A stretch of DNA of 64,000 nucleotides from Aaosphaeria pasadenensis (Eukaryota > Ascomycota > Dothideomycetes > Pleosporales): NCBI GenBank assembly GCA_022813625.1, contig JAKLMB010000038.1, positions 1 to 64,000 of the forward strand, written 5' to 3'. Positions 33,499-45,268 of this stretch are shown in pieces (positions within the stretch are counted from its first letter, which is position 1; every line of letters starts with the position of its first letter). The position numbers and the translations under genes were made by a program. Under the pieces are notes generated by a model. It worked only from the letters and a program-made list of their open reading frames with translations. It had not been told where the DNA came from and did no database searches.

Positions 33499-36139
33499 AT
33501 GCTCGTTGCTTTGGCGAGGAAAGGGGCCTCTTTGCGATTGCGCTCACATCAGGCATCAACACTCCCGCTGCGACCGCCGCGATCGCCAAAGGCTTACGGC
33601 TACCTCACAACCCGTCCGCACTCGACCGCGATGTTCCAAAATGCTGTGAACAGGCACAGTGCACCGAAGCCCTCGCAGAAGACACCCTCCCAGCAGCAGT
33701 CCCTGAGCAGCTCCTTCAAACGCACATCGGCCACCCAAAATTCGACGACGCGTCCACTGTCAACCGGATCGGGAAATGTCATCAGACACACCACCGAGCG
33801 AAGGATATCGGGACAACCGCAGGGGATAAAGAGAGACTCGAGTGGGCTGGCTAAGGCATTGGGATCACAGGAAAACGCATTTGAATATGCGTCCATGAGC
33901 ATATCGGATAACGACTTCGACATTCCTGGCAGCTTCCACCCTGTGGCGAAACCAACAACCAACAACACCAATGATAACAACAACACGAACCCACCACCCG
34001 TGCTATTCGACGAGAATGATTTCGATAGCGATCTGGATCTCGACATCGAGGATCCTGCCACAAAAGGAAGTGTGCAATACCCGACATTACCTACCGTAAA
34101 AACAAGCACGACGACTAGAGATTCAGGTTATGGATCAGTGGAACCGGACATGCAAGCACCTGCTGGGAATGCAAGCAGCCAGCCAATCCCCTGGTCTTCG
34201 TCCCCCATATCACATTTCAAGACACCCCCAAAGCCGACAAAACGACGTATGTTGCCATGGGCGTCAGCGGCTCAGATACACGCTGAGCAAATCGAGGAAT
34301 TCGACTCAGAAGCCACGCAACTACCGAAGAAGAGGAAATCTGTGGGAGATGCTCATGTTACTAAACCAAAACCATATTCAAGGCCGTCACAGCCCGCTGA
34401 CACCAGTGATGTGACTGCTACGCCGCGAACGAAATCTGCGACTGCGTACAGTTGGAATGTGACTGCAAGCGCCCTTAAACAACAGCAAAAGTCTCTCCGA
34501 GAACAGAACAAGAAGCTGACGAAATCGAATGAGGGCAACGAGGATGAAGTCAGGAGGGCCACGAAGAAGAAGAACACGCTTCATCGTATCTTTTTGAGCG
34601 AGGAACAACAGCAAGTGTTGAACCTTGTCGTAGAGTATAAGAAGAGTGTGTTCTTCACGGGTTCAGCTGGTAAGTTCCTCAATTCAACATCCAAGCCAAC
34701 GTCGCTCATCTGGCACAGGTACTGGTAAATCCGTTCTTCTACGGGAAATCATTGCAGCTTTACGGAGGAAGCATATCAAAGAGCCAGACCGGATTGCATG
34801 CACTGCCTCTACCGGGCTGGCTGCCTGCAATATTGGCGGTGTTACGCTGCACAGCTTCTCTGGAATCGGCTTAGGAAAGGAATCTGCGGAAGACCTTGTC
34901 AAGAAGATAAGAAGGAACCAGAAAGCCAAACAGAGATGGCTGCGCACCAAGGTCTTGATTATTGATGAAGTTTCTATGGTGGATGGTGACCTTTTCGACA
35001 AGCTGGAGCAAATCGCAAGGACACTTCGCAACAATGGTCGACCATTCGGCGGTATTCAACTTGTGGTGACAGGTGATTTCTTCCAATTGCCACCCGTCCC
35101 CGACAGTGGTCGACAAGCTAAATTCGCATTTGATGCTGGAACATGGAACACTTCCATTGAGCACACAATTGGTCTTCACCATGTGTTCCGTCAGAAGGAT
35201 CCCGCATTTGCTGCCATGCTCAACGAAATGCGAGAAGGGCGCTTATCCGAAGCCTCGATCAGAGAATTCAAGAAGCTTGACCGACCCCTACCGGCAACCG
35301 AGGATAACATCGAAGCTACCGAACTCTTTCCCACACGACAAGAAGTCGAACGTGCGAACGACGTACGGATGCGGCAATTGCACGGCCAAGCACAGATGTA
35401 CGATTCGCGAGACGGAGGGACGCTAGCCGACAAGGGTCAGCGAGACAGGCTACTTGCCACATGCATTGCCCCTGAAACCGTCACGTTCAAGAAGGGTGCC
35501 CAGGTGATGTTGATCAAGAATATGGACGAGACTCTTGTCAATGGATCACTTGGAAGGGTAACGGGGTTCATGAACGAGGCAATGTTTGAGCTTTACAAGA
35601 AGAATGAGGAAGCCTTCCTCAACGGAACGAGCGAGGGTCCTACAGAAATGGAAATGCGAGCCCAGATGAAAGGGGCACTCTTGGGTCTGAACACACAACA
35701 AGTCTACCCCGTCGTCCGCTTCACCATCGCAGACGGAACGACCCGCGATCTCCTCTGCAAACGGGAGAGCTGGAAGGTGGAGCAACCGAACGGCGAAGTC
35801 CTAGCGTCCCGCGAACAGATCCCCCTGATCCTCGCATGGGCACTCTCAATCCACAAAGCGCAGGGACAAACCCTTGAGCGCGTCCGTGTCGATCTCGGCA
35901 AGGTTTTCGAAAAGGGACAGGCGTACGTCGCGCTCTCGCGTGCCACGAACATGGCGGGTCTCCAGGTGCTGCGATTCGATCCCAGGAAGGTGAATGCTCA
36001 CGAGAAGGTGCGGGTGTTTTACTCGCAGCTGAGCAGGGCGGAGCACGCGCACGAGAGCAACAAGAATAGCACGATTCTGGGGAAGATGATGAAGCAGAAG
36101 AAGTCGGCGACGAGCTACGAGCAGGACTACGTAGGTTGA
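33499..36139 (+). CDS. PIF1: PIF1 5'-3' DNA helicase, probable dual mitochondrial/nuclear forms
   Basis: A superfamily 1B helicase that unwinds G-quadruplexes and RNA-DNA hybrids, limits telomerase and maintains mitochondrial DNA. Exons 33499-34669 and 34719-36139 are joined by a GTAAGT...CACAG intron inside the Walker A loop and give 863 residues. Motifs: GSAGTGKSVLL (Walker A, near 390), STGLAACNIGG, LIIDEVSMVDG (Walker B, near 470), VVTGDFFQLPPV, VMLIKNMD, and AWALSIHKAQGQTLERV with AYVALSRAT (motif VI region). The first 44 residues have eight Arg/Lys and no acidic residue and end RPHSTA before a second ATG at 33631 (MFQNAVNRHS). This fits a mitochondrial presequence with a nuclear form of 819 residues from the second ATG, as known for yeast PIF1. 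The N-terminal third is disordered. Confidence 0.93.
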
Positions 36140-36893
36140 GACAGACAGACAGAGACAGGGAGATAGACGGTCCGAGACGGATGCCGGACGGCTAGAGGTG
36201 TTGAGAGATGTCTCACTATTAATTGTCTCTCTCGCTCTTGGAAATACTACAATCGGGGAGTGGTGGTAGTATTACATAGCTACGTAGCTAGCTAGCAAGT
36301 TTTAGAATTGGGCAAATGGTTAGGGCAATAGCATGTCGGATTTGCCATTTGTCTTCCTTACACATCAGTACCCAACCACCCATCTCAATACCCAGATTTT
36401 TAAATCAAGTCATTTTTCAACCCATCGAGTCGTCCGTTTCTTTCTGACCGTGTGGATGAATGAATGCTGGCTGTGGTTTTCTTCGTTGTTCAAAGAAGTG
36501 ACTTGTAGTTCAGTTCAGTTCCGACAAGATATTCCGACATTTCCGCAACGAAAAGGTTGGAGTGAACAGACCACCCGTTGGCCCTTTCGCCATCTTCTCC
36601 GCACCCACCGCAAGGCTCAAGCTCCGCGCATCCCCCCTTCTAGCTCTACTTAGACCCTGGCACCTTGGACAAGGACAGACGTTCGCCCAAATCTTTTTTT
36701 CTCATTGTCGCTCAATCAGACGTACAACGAACGACGAGCGACGGCTTGCGAGCTACACAATTACGCATTCATACACACATTCACAAACACATCCTTCACA
36801 ATTTCCGCGCAAAGAAAAAGAGAGACCGCACTCGCAATCCCAGCGACTCGCGACGGCGAAGTCGCAACGACAAAAACCCAAAGCACGAGAAAA
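36140..36893. other. Intergenic region
   Basis: PIF1 3' region and promoter of the next gene. A CTAGCTAGC-like palindromic word lies at about 36280-36296. No gene seen. Confidence 0.6.
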
Positions 36894-37685
36894 ATGTCGT
36901 CACTAACAACGTCAACCCTCGAATCCCACATCGCCTCCCTCCAATCCACCCTCTCGTTCCTGACCTCCGCGCTCGACGACCTCGATTCCTCCTCCCATGA
37001 TCCCGAATGGCTCGCCACAGACCTCATAAGCCTAAAGGGCAAGACCGGTATGCTCGTCGACGAGATGCGCCGCGTGCGGAAGAGGATGGTGAGTGAGGGC
37101 GTAAGATCCGCGCTTCCGGCTTCTGGGTCGCCGGGGGGTGCGAAGAGGAAACGGGAGCGGGAGAGGTTGGGTGATGGGGAGGGAGGCGCGAAGAGGTTGA
37201 GCATTGAGGGCGTTAAGCGGAATTCTTCTCCTCCACCACCCCCTGCTGAGGACGCCCCTACGGGATGTGGGAAGGAGGCGGAGGGGGAGGGGCATGCGGA
37301 GGGGGCGTATCAAGTCCAGTACGTCGACGTGTCGGCGGAAGTGCACAAGCGGCTTCGTGAGTCGCGGCTACGACAGCTCATGGAGTCGCCGAAGACAGCT
37401 CAAAAGAGGAAGTTCGACGACACGGTTGGTTCTGGGGATGAGGTGGAGCTGGAAGGAGGGGACAAGGAGAGGGAGGTGGAGTTGTTGTTGAGGAGTCCCC
37501 AGAAGAAGATTAAGATGATTGGGGGGTTGCAGCAGGTTGCGAGGTTTTTTTCGCGGCGGGGTGCTGGTGAGGATGGCGGGGAGAAGAAGGAGGGTGGTGG
37601 GAGTGGTGGGACGACGGCGAAGAGTGTGACGAGGGGGGAGGATGAGAGGGAGGATAGGGGGAATGTTAAGAGGAGGAGGATATGA
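36894..37685 (+). CDS. Hypothetical protein, basic with N-terminal coil
   Basis: A single open exon of 263 residues from the ATG at 36894. The N-terminus (SLTTSTLESHIASLQSTLSF, then MLVDEMRRVRKRM near 60) predicts helical coiled coil. The middle is Gly/Pro-rich. VSAEVHKRLRESRLRQLM followed by KRKFDD, and the end NVKRRRI, look like basic nuclear-localisation patches. I recognise no named family. The G-rich codon use after 37100 makes an expressed protein plausible but not proven. The leader frame begins upstream at 36705 without an ATG, so 36894 is the natural start. Confidence 0.6.
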   Translation: MSSLTTSTLESHIASLQSTLSFLTSALDDLDSSSHDPEWLATDLISLKGKTGMLVDEMRRVRKRMVSEGVRSALPASGSPGGAKRKRERERLGDGEGGAKRLSIEGVKRNSSPPPPPAEDAPTGCGKEAEGEGHAEGAYQVQYVDVSAEVHKRLRESRLRQLMESPKTAQKRKFDDTVGSGDEVELEGGDKEREVELLLRSPQKKIKMIGGLQQVARFFSRRGAGEDGGEKKEGGGSGGTTAKSVTRGEDEREDRGNVKRRRI

Positions 37686-40029
37686 ATCGCAGATGAAGAT
37701 GCGATTCCCAGAGCGGTGTACCAACAATCATTTGTAATATCAACATTCTTGCATAGGGACGGCGTGTGTATTTCAGGGCAGCAGCATCAGCGGCAGCATG
37801 GCTTCAGCATCAATCAGGCCATCAAGTGGTCGATTCCGTAACACTTTGCGGACTGTATATTAATTCGTCAACTTGGATTCCTAAAAGGACTAAGAGGACA
37901 CAATAAAAGCTCCATCCATCATTCATACAGTCTCTCTCACACTGATATCTTCATGTGCACGTATTTCATATGTAACCCAAGCCGACGAGAAATCGATTCT
38001 CACATTCCCTCATCGACGCCCTCAGCTCTCGGATGGTGAGTATGAAAACATCGAGGTACAAGTTGGAGGAGTGCTGTAATCACGACGTGGAGTCCGTGTG
38101 CGCGGATTACATTACGATGATCGGGTATCAAAATTCTACTTTACCATCGTCCTCGCGTATGCACTTAAAGCACTGTATATCGACTTTCATCGACATTGCA
38201 TCCGTTAGGTCAGGCTTAACATTCCAAAGCTAATGCGTTTTCCCTCCATATATCTCTCCTCCTAAAATAAAACTTATACTTGGACGGATTCGACATGTTT
38301 GTGGTAGAGACCTGAGACCAGCTGGGACGAAGAGTGGTCAGGTATCTTTTTCAGCGTATTTTCGTGATGTGTAAGTCAATCTTTCATAAAATTAATTCTT
38401 CACCATTCTACCACGTATCATTGATCGGCCGAAGATAAATACGATAGAGCGACGCAATAATAGTGCAAGATTAACATGAGGAGTAGTAGATGTATCAATC
38501 CCCTTCCTTCACACTCCTGCAACATACAATAACCAACTCTCGCATGTGAATCCCCCAACCTCCCGCTTACTCATTACAAAACCACTCAAACTCCCATCTT
38601 CCAACCCTCCAAGGAAGAAACAAACAGAACATAATCTCGAGTTCATGAGACCACTCCGTCTTCTGTAATGATATATATAGGGTATTCAAAATACTGATGA
38701 TGGTAGGTAGGAGTGATTATGTAATATGAAAAGGGGGCTCGTCTCACAACGTCATGCTTGCCAATTCACTGAACCAGATAAGAGTAACGCTAGGATTTGT
38801 TTTAAAGTGCCATGAATGCTAACTAAACATTCCTCCATTTTGAGGAGAATTGGAAAGGTTGTGTGTAGGTGGAGCAGTGTTTGAAGAGGACATCGGGATT
38901 GCGGAGTGATGATTTTGTATACGCGGTCGAAGGTAGATAGCTCGGGAGGAAGGGTATGGTGGGGATGTTTGGGATACCCAGTTTAGATTTATATTGCCCG
39001 TTTAACAAAAATGAGAAACAACAGAAAGAGATGAAGAAAATGGTATAGTATCTATCAACGCGGCCGCCATATCAATATATCTCGCCAATGTCGCGTCTTC
39101 CATTCACTGCATCTATATTGTCATACACATCGAAGCTAACGAGATAGAAGTGGCACTCTGCTTCATTTCCTTCTTGGAGCTAGGAGATGTTCATTGTTCT
39201 CCGTGTCCAAGACTCCGCTTACGATCTACTTTCTCTCCTCGATCAGTCATTCCGTGCAAAACACATATCCCATCCAAGCCCAATACGTATCGTTGATATC
39301 AAAACAGAAATAAAACGCGAAGAAACGTATCCCCCTCCTCCCCCTTCGTAACGAGGCGGTAGACCTCTACCCTCTACTTCAACGATCAGATCGCTCAGGT
39401 CTGGATGAAATGCCTCCACGCGTGCCCACACCATCCTTTCAATTCCTCTCATTTCCTCTCCTTACGTCAACGTGTGAATGTAAACACCGTTCGTCTGATT
39501 GCCCTTATCACCTCTAAAGGTTTGCCACGAATGGCCTAGACTCAGCTGTCTTTCCGCCTTGCTTAAGGTACACGCGTGAGCTTTCGAAGTCAATATAACC
39601 GTGTGTGTACGTGGGCGTTCGGTCGTGCTGTGTGTGATATTTAAGACATGGCAGGGCTGTGGAGGAAGATGTTTAGGAGGGTCGGAGTGGAGTGTGGAGG
39701 GAGAGGTTGGGGAATTGATTCACGGGGATGTGTGGTATATGCGATGAATGCCACGGCTACTGTCGACATTCCTCACGCCGTACGAGCACTTTGCTCCTCG
39801 TACGGTGTGGAGACCTGTCGAGAGAGAGAAAGGTAACACTGTTTCCCAGTCCGTCAGATATGTTCGACCGTGTCTTGTTCATTTCAAAAGTCCTCTTCCT
39901 CAAAAGACGATCCACGTGAGTATTTAACTTATTTTAAAAGTTTAAATAAATCATCGAGACACATAAGGACGAGTTCAAGGAAGCAGCATCCTGGACGGCT
40001 TGTTAGTACGTACGTGTAGTCATCATCAT

Positions 40030-40075
<46 letters not shown>

Positions 40076-40701
40076 AGGTGAGAAATGAAAAAAGAGACTA
40101 AAGTGAAAAGAAAGCAGACATTAAGCTATCGAAAGGTCCTTCCTATTTTTTCTCTCTTGCCCTTATTACCTTCCCTCCCTCCCTCGCTTCCGGCCGTTTA
40201 CTGCCTGTCCATCTGCCTATATGCTGCCCACTCTGCCTATTGAGGAGAAAGGGAAAAGGAGCCATATGATGGCGATAGGCAGGCGCTTCTTCATACGGGG
40301 TGGGGCAAAAGTACCGATCGATCGTATTGGGGGATTTTAAGAAAAAAAAGGGGAAAGGCCATCGGGTGGGGGAAATTTTCATGATCGTGATTTGATGTTG
40401 ATGTTGATGCCGAAAGGGTATCAGATTCCGGCCGTTTGCTCTGCTCTGCTCGCCCCCGTCTGCCTGCCTGCCTGCCTGCCTCGCTCGTTCGCTCCTCCGC
40501 CGCCATTCAAAAAGATAAAAAAAGGGTAGGGGAAGGAGAGGATAGGGGAGCTCTTCGGGAAAGTAAAGAATCGCCACCACGCTTCGTCCTCGTCCTGTTC
40601 CTTGACCCCTGCCCATCCTCCTCCTCCTCCTGCGAATGTACTTGGCCACGCCCGGCGTACATGATCATCGCTTCTCGAGAGAGAGAGAGAGAGGGACGAG
40701 T
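37686..40701. other. 3-kb region with no convincing gene
   Basis: Only short, unrelated frames on both strands. Simple repeats: (AC)20 at 40033-40072, (TGCC)5 at 40461-40480 and (GA)8 at 40677-40693. I see no RNA gene or transposon. A species-specific non-coding RNA cannot be excluded. Confidence 0.6.
40033..40072. repeat. (AC)20 microsatellite
   Basis: Uninterrupted dinucleotide run of 40 bases. Confidence 0.97.
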
Positions 40702-42127
40702 CTATAAGTCGACCCTTGAGGCGGTGAAGTCCCATAGCATTTTGACGAGGGAGTCGGGGAGGGTGTAGAGGTCGACGTGGAACTCGCCGTCTACAACAAC
40801 GCGATTAGCCTGGTTACCAAAGTCTAAGAGGCATAATGGAATGATTGGACTTACTCTCGACGTCGTTCTTAGTATACGTCTCGTTGGACTTGTTGTCGTG
40901 GATCATGGTGACGATCTGAAGGAGGTCGTCCTCGCTGAGCTTCTGGAGGCCGTCGGCGAGCTTCTCCATGTCGACCTGTCACAGGAATCGTAAGCATATG
41001 CACATTCGTTAGGACGATTCCGCCTTGGCGCGACCTACGTTCTTGTCCCTGCGACCCTTCTTCTTGGTCGCATCGGCCTTGCCGCGCACGCCGTTCGCAT
41101 CGCCGGCGGGTCCCGTTTCAGCCAGAAGCGCGAGGAGATCTGGTCGCGGATTCCTGAAAGTCTGCAATTCGTCCATTAGCCATGGCCGTTTCCCGGGAAT
41201 GACGGAGAGAGAGTCGAATAGAAGCCACGTCTCGTCTCGTCTCGTCTCAACATACCACAGTGTGCTTCGCCTCGTATCTCTCGCTCTGGAAGTTCAAGTC
41301 GTGCTCGAGAGTGTGGTCGCCGCCCTTGTGGAGCGCCGTGAGGACGATGGTCATGTCGAACTCGCCCCAGCCCTGCTCCTGGATGCGGAACGGCGGCTTC
41401 TTAAACACTGTCGCACAATCGCGTTAGCCATTGCGCGTCAAACCCAAATATTCCCCATCTTCCCCAATTGCCTTGTCTGCTCGTCGTCCTGCGACGTCCC
41501 AAAAAAAACTCACCTTGCTTGTTCTTCTCGAATGACGGGTGCAGGTTGTAGACGGCCTTCTCGAAGATGGTGGGCGAAACCTCGTTGCCGCTCTCGTCCA
41601 GGAGCCAGATCTCTATGCTCCACGATCGCATTGGGAAGCCTTCCATCGGGGACGGGACATTGCTATAATTCGGGTTTCACATGTTAGCTGCTGCGCGCGC
41701 AATGTAACGGACCAGGTTCGACGGAACTTTGTACTGTGAATGTTCCAAGGTAATGAACGGGGAGGGAGATAGAGAAGGGATAGACGCGTGGGCGCGGGTG
41801 CTTTGCAATGCTGGCAGCTACGTCGCTCGCATCGCGCGCGTGCGCCGCGGGAGACGGGATGTTATGGGACGTACTTGATGGGCTTCTGCTCGGTGATGAT
41901 CTTGACTTGTCTCTTGACCTGTACGATTGATGAATTAGCCATGATCTTCTTTGTCTTCTTGGGCGTGGGGGGCGCGGTGCTCGTGCGGTCGTCGTCGTTC
42001 TTCCGCGGCGGTGCTGGCTGGTGACATGACTTCACCGCACGCATTGCGCCGGACTTGAGGTGCACCGAAAAAGCAAACGGCCGTCTCAAGTAGTAGCAGA
42101 GCAGCTTTTTCAACTTACGTCCGGCAT
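40702..42127 (-). CDS. TAF14: Taf14, YEATS-domain transcription factor subunit
   Basis: YEATS reader of acylated histone H3 lysine and shared subunit of TFIID, TFIIF and chromatin remodellers. Seven exons in transcript order: 42127-42119 (9 nt), 41918-41875, 41662-41514, 41407-41256, 41161-41039, 40975-40855 and 40790-40702, giving 228 residues (yeast Taf14 is 244). The spliced protein reads VKRQVKIITEQKPI, GFPMRSWSIEIWLLDESG, YNLHPSFEKNKQ, FRIQEQGWGEFDMTIVL and HDLNFQSERYEAKHTV (the YEATS fold, with the W-G-E-F loop for acyl-lysine), a basic linker, then a C-terminal NET/AHC domain with DMEKLADGLQKLSEDDLLQI, DNKSNETYTKNDVE and GEFHVDLYTLPDSL. No single open frame shows this; it appears only after splicing. 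The stop lies 9 bases from a (GA)n run. Confidence 0.93.
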
Positions 42128-43586
42128 CTTGACGATTGGTTGACGGCGGGGCGCCGATTCGTCGTGGTGGGAAAGGTTAGGTGGTGGTAGGTGGTTGTTA
42201 GGTGGGTGGTTGAGTAGTTAGGTGGTTGATTGATTGATTGTTTGCGTTGGTTGGTTAGGTGCGTGCGTGCGTGATCCTGGGGTGGGCGCGTCGTCGTCGC
42301 AGCAAAGGTGAAGAGTAGAAGATCGCGTTGATTAACTCCACAGCTTTACCCTCTCGAAGTGAATGAGAGGTGTCGGGTGGACAAGGCGAGGTCAGAGGTG
42401 AGGTGAGGTTAGGTTAGAGGTGAGTGGTTGGAGATGGGGGAGATTGAGTTGAGTGGGGAGTGCGCGGCGCGGGTATATAGGTAGGTAGGTAGGTGACAAT
42501 TAACTGGTAGGTAGACAGCTGTCGGTATAGCTATAGAAAAGGTACCTAGGTACTTTGACTTGTACGGTGAAGTGTACTCTGTAGTGTGTACTCTGTATAC
42601 TGTGCAATACTACTCAGTACATACATACAAGTACAGGTACAATTACCAATACATACTGCAGCCTTATTGATGTTCCCTTTCGTTTGTTCCAATTGACCCT
42701 GGTCTTGGCATCCATACAACATTACATATCACTACCCTACCTAAACTACTGCACATACCCGCTTCCCACCTTGCCCCCTAGGTCAAAAAAAGTCATGGTG
42801 TCAATGCCTCATTTTGAAACATCACCTTTCACGTATTGACACACTCGTAATGGTTTTCTTGGATGGTGGTAATGGGGATGGATTGATTGATGGAGATGAC
42901 TACTTTGGTTTTCCATTAGTGTTGAGGTTGAAATTCCAGTGCTCCTCCACGTACTCGGGTATAGCTTTGATGCACAATATGCACGTAGGCGTGTTAGTTC
43001 TTTCATCCAACTCCACGGGGCTGATGACTTGGGTACGCTGCTCTTACCAATTCGACAAAGTCATGATATATTGTACTGTATGCGTCCCAGTGGTCTCGCA
43101 TCCATTTCCATTCACATTGATACAATACAACTAGTGTCAGATTGGCTGGCTTTGGGGGAGAAACGAACCGTATTGGGATTTTTTTACTTTATCTATCTAC
43201 TTATGTGCATTTTGTAGTGGGGGATCATTGTGTTAGAGGGGATAGGGTGACTGTGTAAGGGGATGGGGATTGGGGAATTCTGTCTGCCTGCCACCGCCGC
43301 CGTTATAATTCCATCGTTCATCGTCCACCGAAACCTGTTCAACTCATCATCATTTGAATCACTCGTCACCATCGTCCGTTGAACATCCACTATCTTCACA
43401 TAACACCTCCCCTGTGGTCATTCGTTCCCACCATCGCGTGTGTGTGCGTGCGTAATGTGTGATTTATATCTTTCTTTTCATTTCATCTACGGGGGTGGTT
43501 GGTGGTGATGGTGGTGGGGGGGTTCTCATTTGTAATGTAATGTAATGTCTAGTAGTAGTAGAAGTGATTTGCGGCGTTTTTCCGAT
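42128..43586. other. Intergenic region, TAF14 upstream / YRB1 downstream
   Basis: TAF14 promoter (GGTTGGT- and GGTAGGTA-type short repeats at 42170-42500) and YRB1 3' region. No gene seen. Confidence 0.6.
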
Positions 43587-44561
43587 TTAAACCTCTCCGG
43601 CCTTGAAGAGAGCCTCGTTCTCTTGCTGGGCCTTGATGAAGGCTTCCTTGAAGAGGTTGGCGTCTATGGTGGATGGTATTAGTTTCTGATTTCAACGAAT
43701 GGATCAGGGGGGTATTGGGGGAAAAACTCACTCTCGCTGTTGGCGAAACGGATGGCGAGGGTCTGGGCCTCGGGCTCGCCCTCGCTGACGTCGGCGGCGG
43801 CGTTCCATACCCAGCTGCGGTCGCTGCCGACGTTGGGGGAGAGCTTCATGTCGGGGACGACTAGAATGTCACAGTCAGCCATGTGCGTCCAAATCATCGT
43901 CGACCCCAAATCAGACTTCGGGGCGCTCGAGGGTCATCATAACATACCGTAGTGGTTGGCGCAGACCTTGAGGGTCTTGTCCCGTCGCATGACGAGGCGA
44001 GTCTTTCCGTTCTCCTTGTGCTTCAATAACCTGACGTCGCCGGTGCCCCTCTCCTTCCACTCCCGGGACTCGCGATCGAACTTGAAGAGCTTGGCGCGCA
44101 TCTTGAAGGTCTGCTCCTCGAGCTCCTCGTTGGTCTTAGTGTCGACCTTCTCGGTGAGGTGGACGACGGGCTCGAACTGAGCGTCCGTCTCCTTCTCCGG
44201 GTCCTCGTCCTGTCGGGAAATTGTAAGTTACTTGTTTCTCGTGTATGTAAAAAGTTATGTTCAGGGGACGTAGACTTACGTCGGCCTTCTTTGTGGCTCC
44301 GGATGGCTCGTTTGTGTCATCCTCCTCCTCGGCCTTCTTCTCCTTCTTGGGGCCTCCGCCGAACATGGAGAAGACATTGTCCTTGACGGTTTCCGCCGCA
44401 GTGGTGGCTGCGCTCGAGACAGTCTCGGTGACGGTGGATGCAGAAGTGCCCTCGGCCTTGGGAGCCTCCGTCACGTCGGTGGTGACCTTCTTGGTCTCGT
44501 CCTCGGCGAGCTTTGCGCCAGGAGCGGCGCCGGCGGGGTCGGGCTTTACGGCGTCGGCCAT
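43587..44561 (-). CDS. YRB1: Ran-binding protein 1 (Yrb1-like)
   Basis: Binds Ran-GTP and helps RanGAP release cargo from exportins in the cytoplasm. Exons 44561-44280, 44209-43948, 43860-43732 and 43663-43587 give 249 residues. The N-terminal 95 residues are Ala/Glu/Lys-rich and disordered, with an FSMFGGGPKK element. The Ran-binding domain runs from about 100: EPVVHLTEKVDTKTNEELEE, FKMRAKLFKFDRESREWKER, GTGDVRLLKHKENGKTRLVM, RDKTLKVCANHYVVPDM, SWVWNAAADVSEG, TLAIRFANSENANLFKEAF. The RGTG and acidic end segments that contact Ran are present. Introns have donors GTAAGT, GTATGT and GTGAGT. The start (MADAVKPDPAG) is the only ATG at the head of this frame. Confidence 0.94.
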
Positions 44562-45268
44562 GTTTTGTGTGTGAGGTTGTTGGGGTCTGGTGGAGTCTGG
44601 GAGAGGTGAGTGAGAACAACTGTGACGGTGAGGTTACAGTGTGTGTTTGGTTGTTTGGGAGAAAGTGATTGTTTAAGAGCGAGGGGTCGGCGGCGGTCAA
44701 GTTTTGGATTTCCACCTTCATGTTTGGGCCCCGCCACGAATCTGACGCTAGCCGCTCCTGGAAAGGCCACCACGTGCTACGTGCTCTGCCGTGCCTCACG
44801 CTGAGGGATGCCTACGGCTTTTGCCTGCCTCAATCACTGCCTAGTATATGTCGTGCCTATAGATGCTGGAGCCTGTATGAAATTTCAAATGATCATATAT
44901 ACTGGCAGTATAACTTTATGCATGGTTGTGTATTACCAGGGTTGAGTAGAGTAAAATAGCTACCACGACAACAGAGCAAAAGAATACACTATAGGAATCA
45001 TATTATAAAACCTTGATTGCGATGACGAAGCCCAGTGATATAATGTTAGGTCCTTCCTGAGGCGCCAATAAGTGATCCCCCGTGACAAGTCCAAAAAAGA
45101 ACCATCTAGTTGATCCGAAAGTCATCTGGCGCCGTTTGTGCTGGAGGGACATTTAAACCCGTTGATAAGTGTCGTGCAAGTCCCCAAACGATTATACAAA
45201 CGCCTCCCATTCAGATCTATCGACTGCCAACCAAAGAAGATTGTCCATCCTTCCAAGAAAAACGCCCT
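44562..45268. other. Intergenic region
   Basis: YRB1 promoter and 3' flank of the next - strand gene. No feature seen. Confidence 0.6.
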
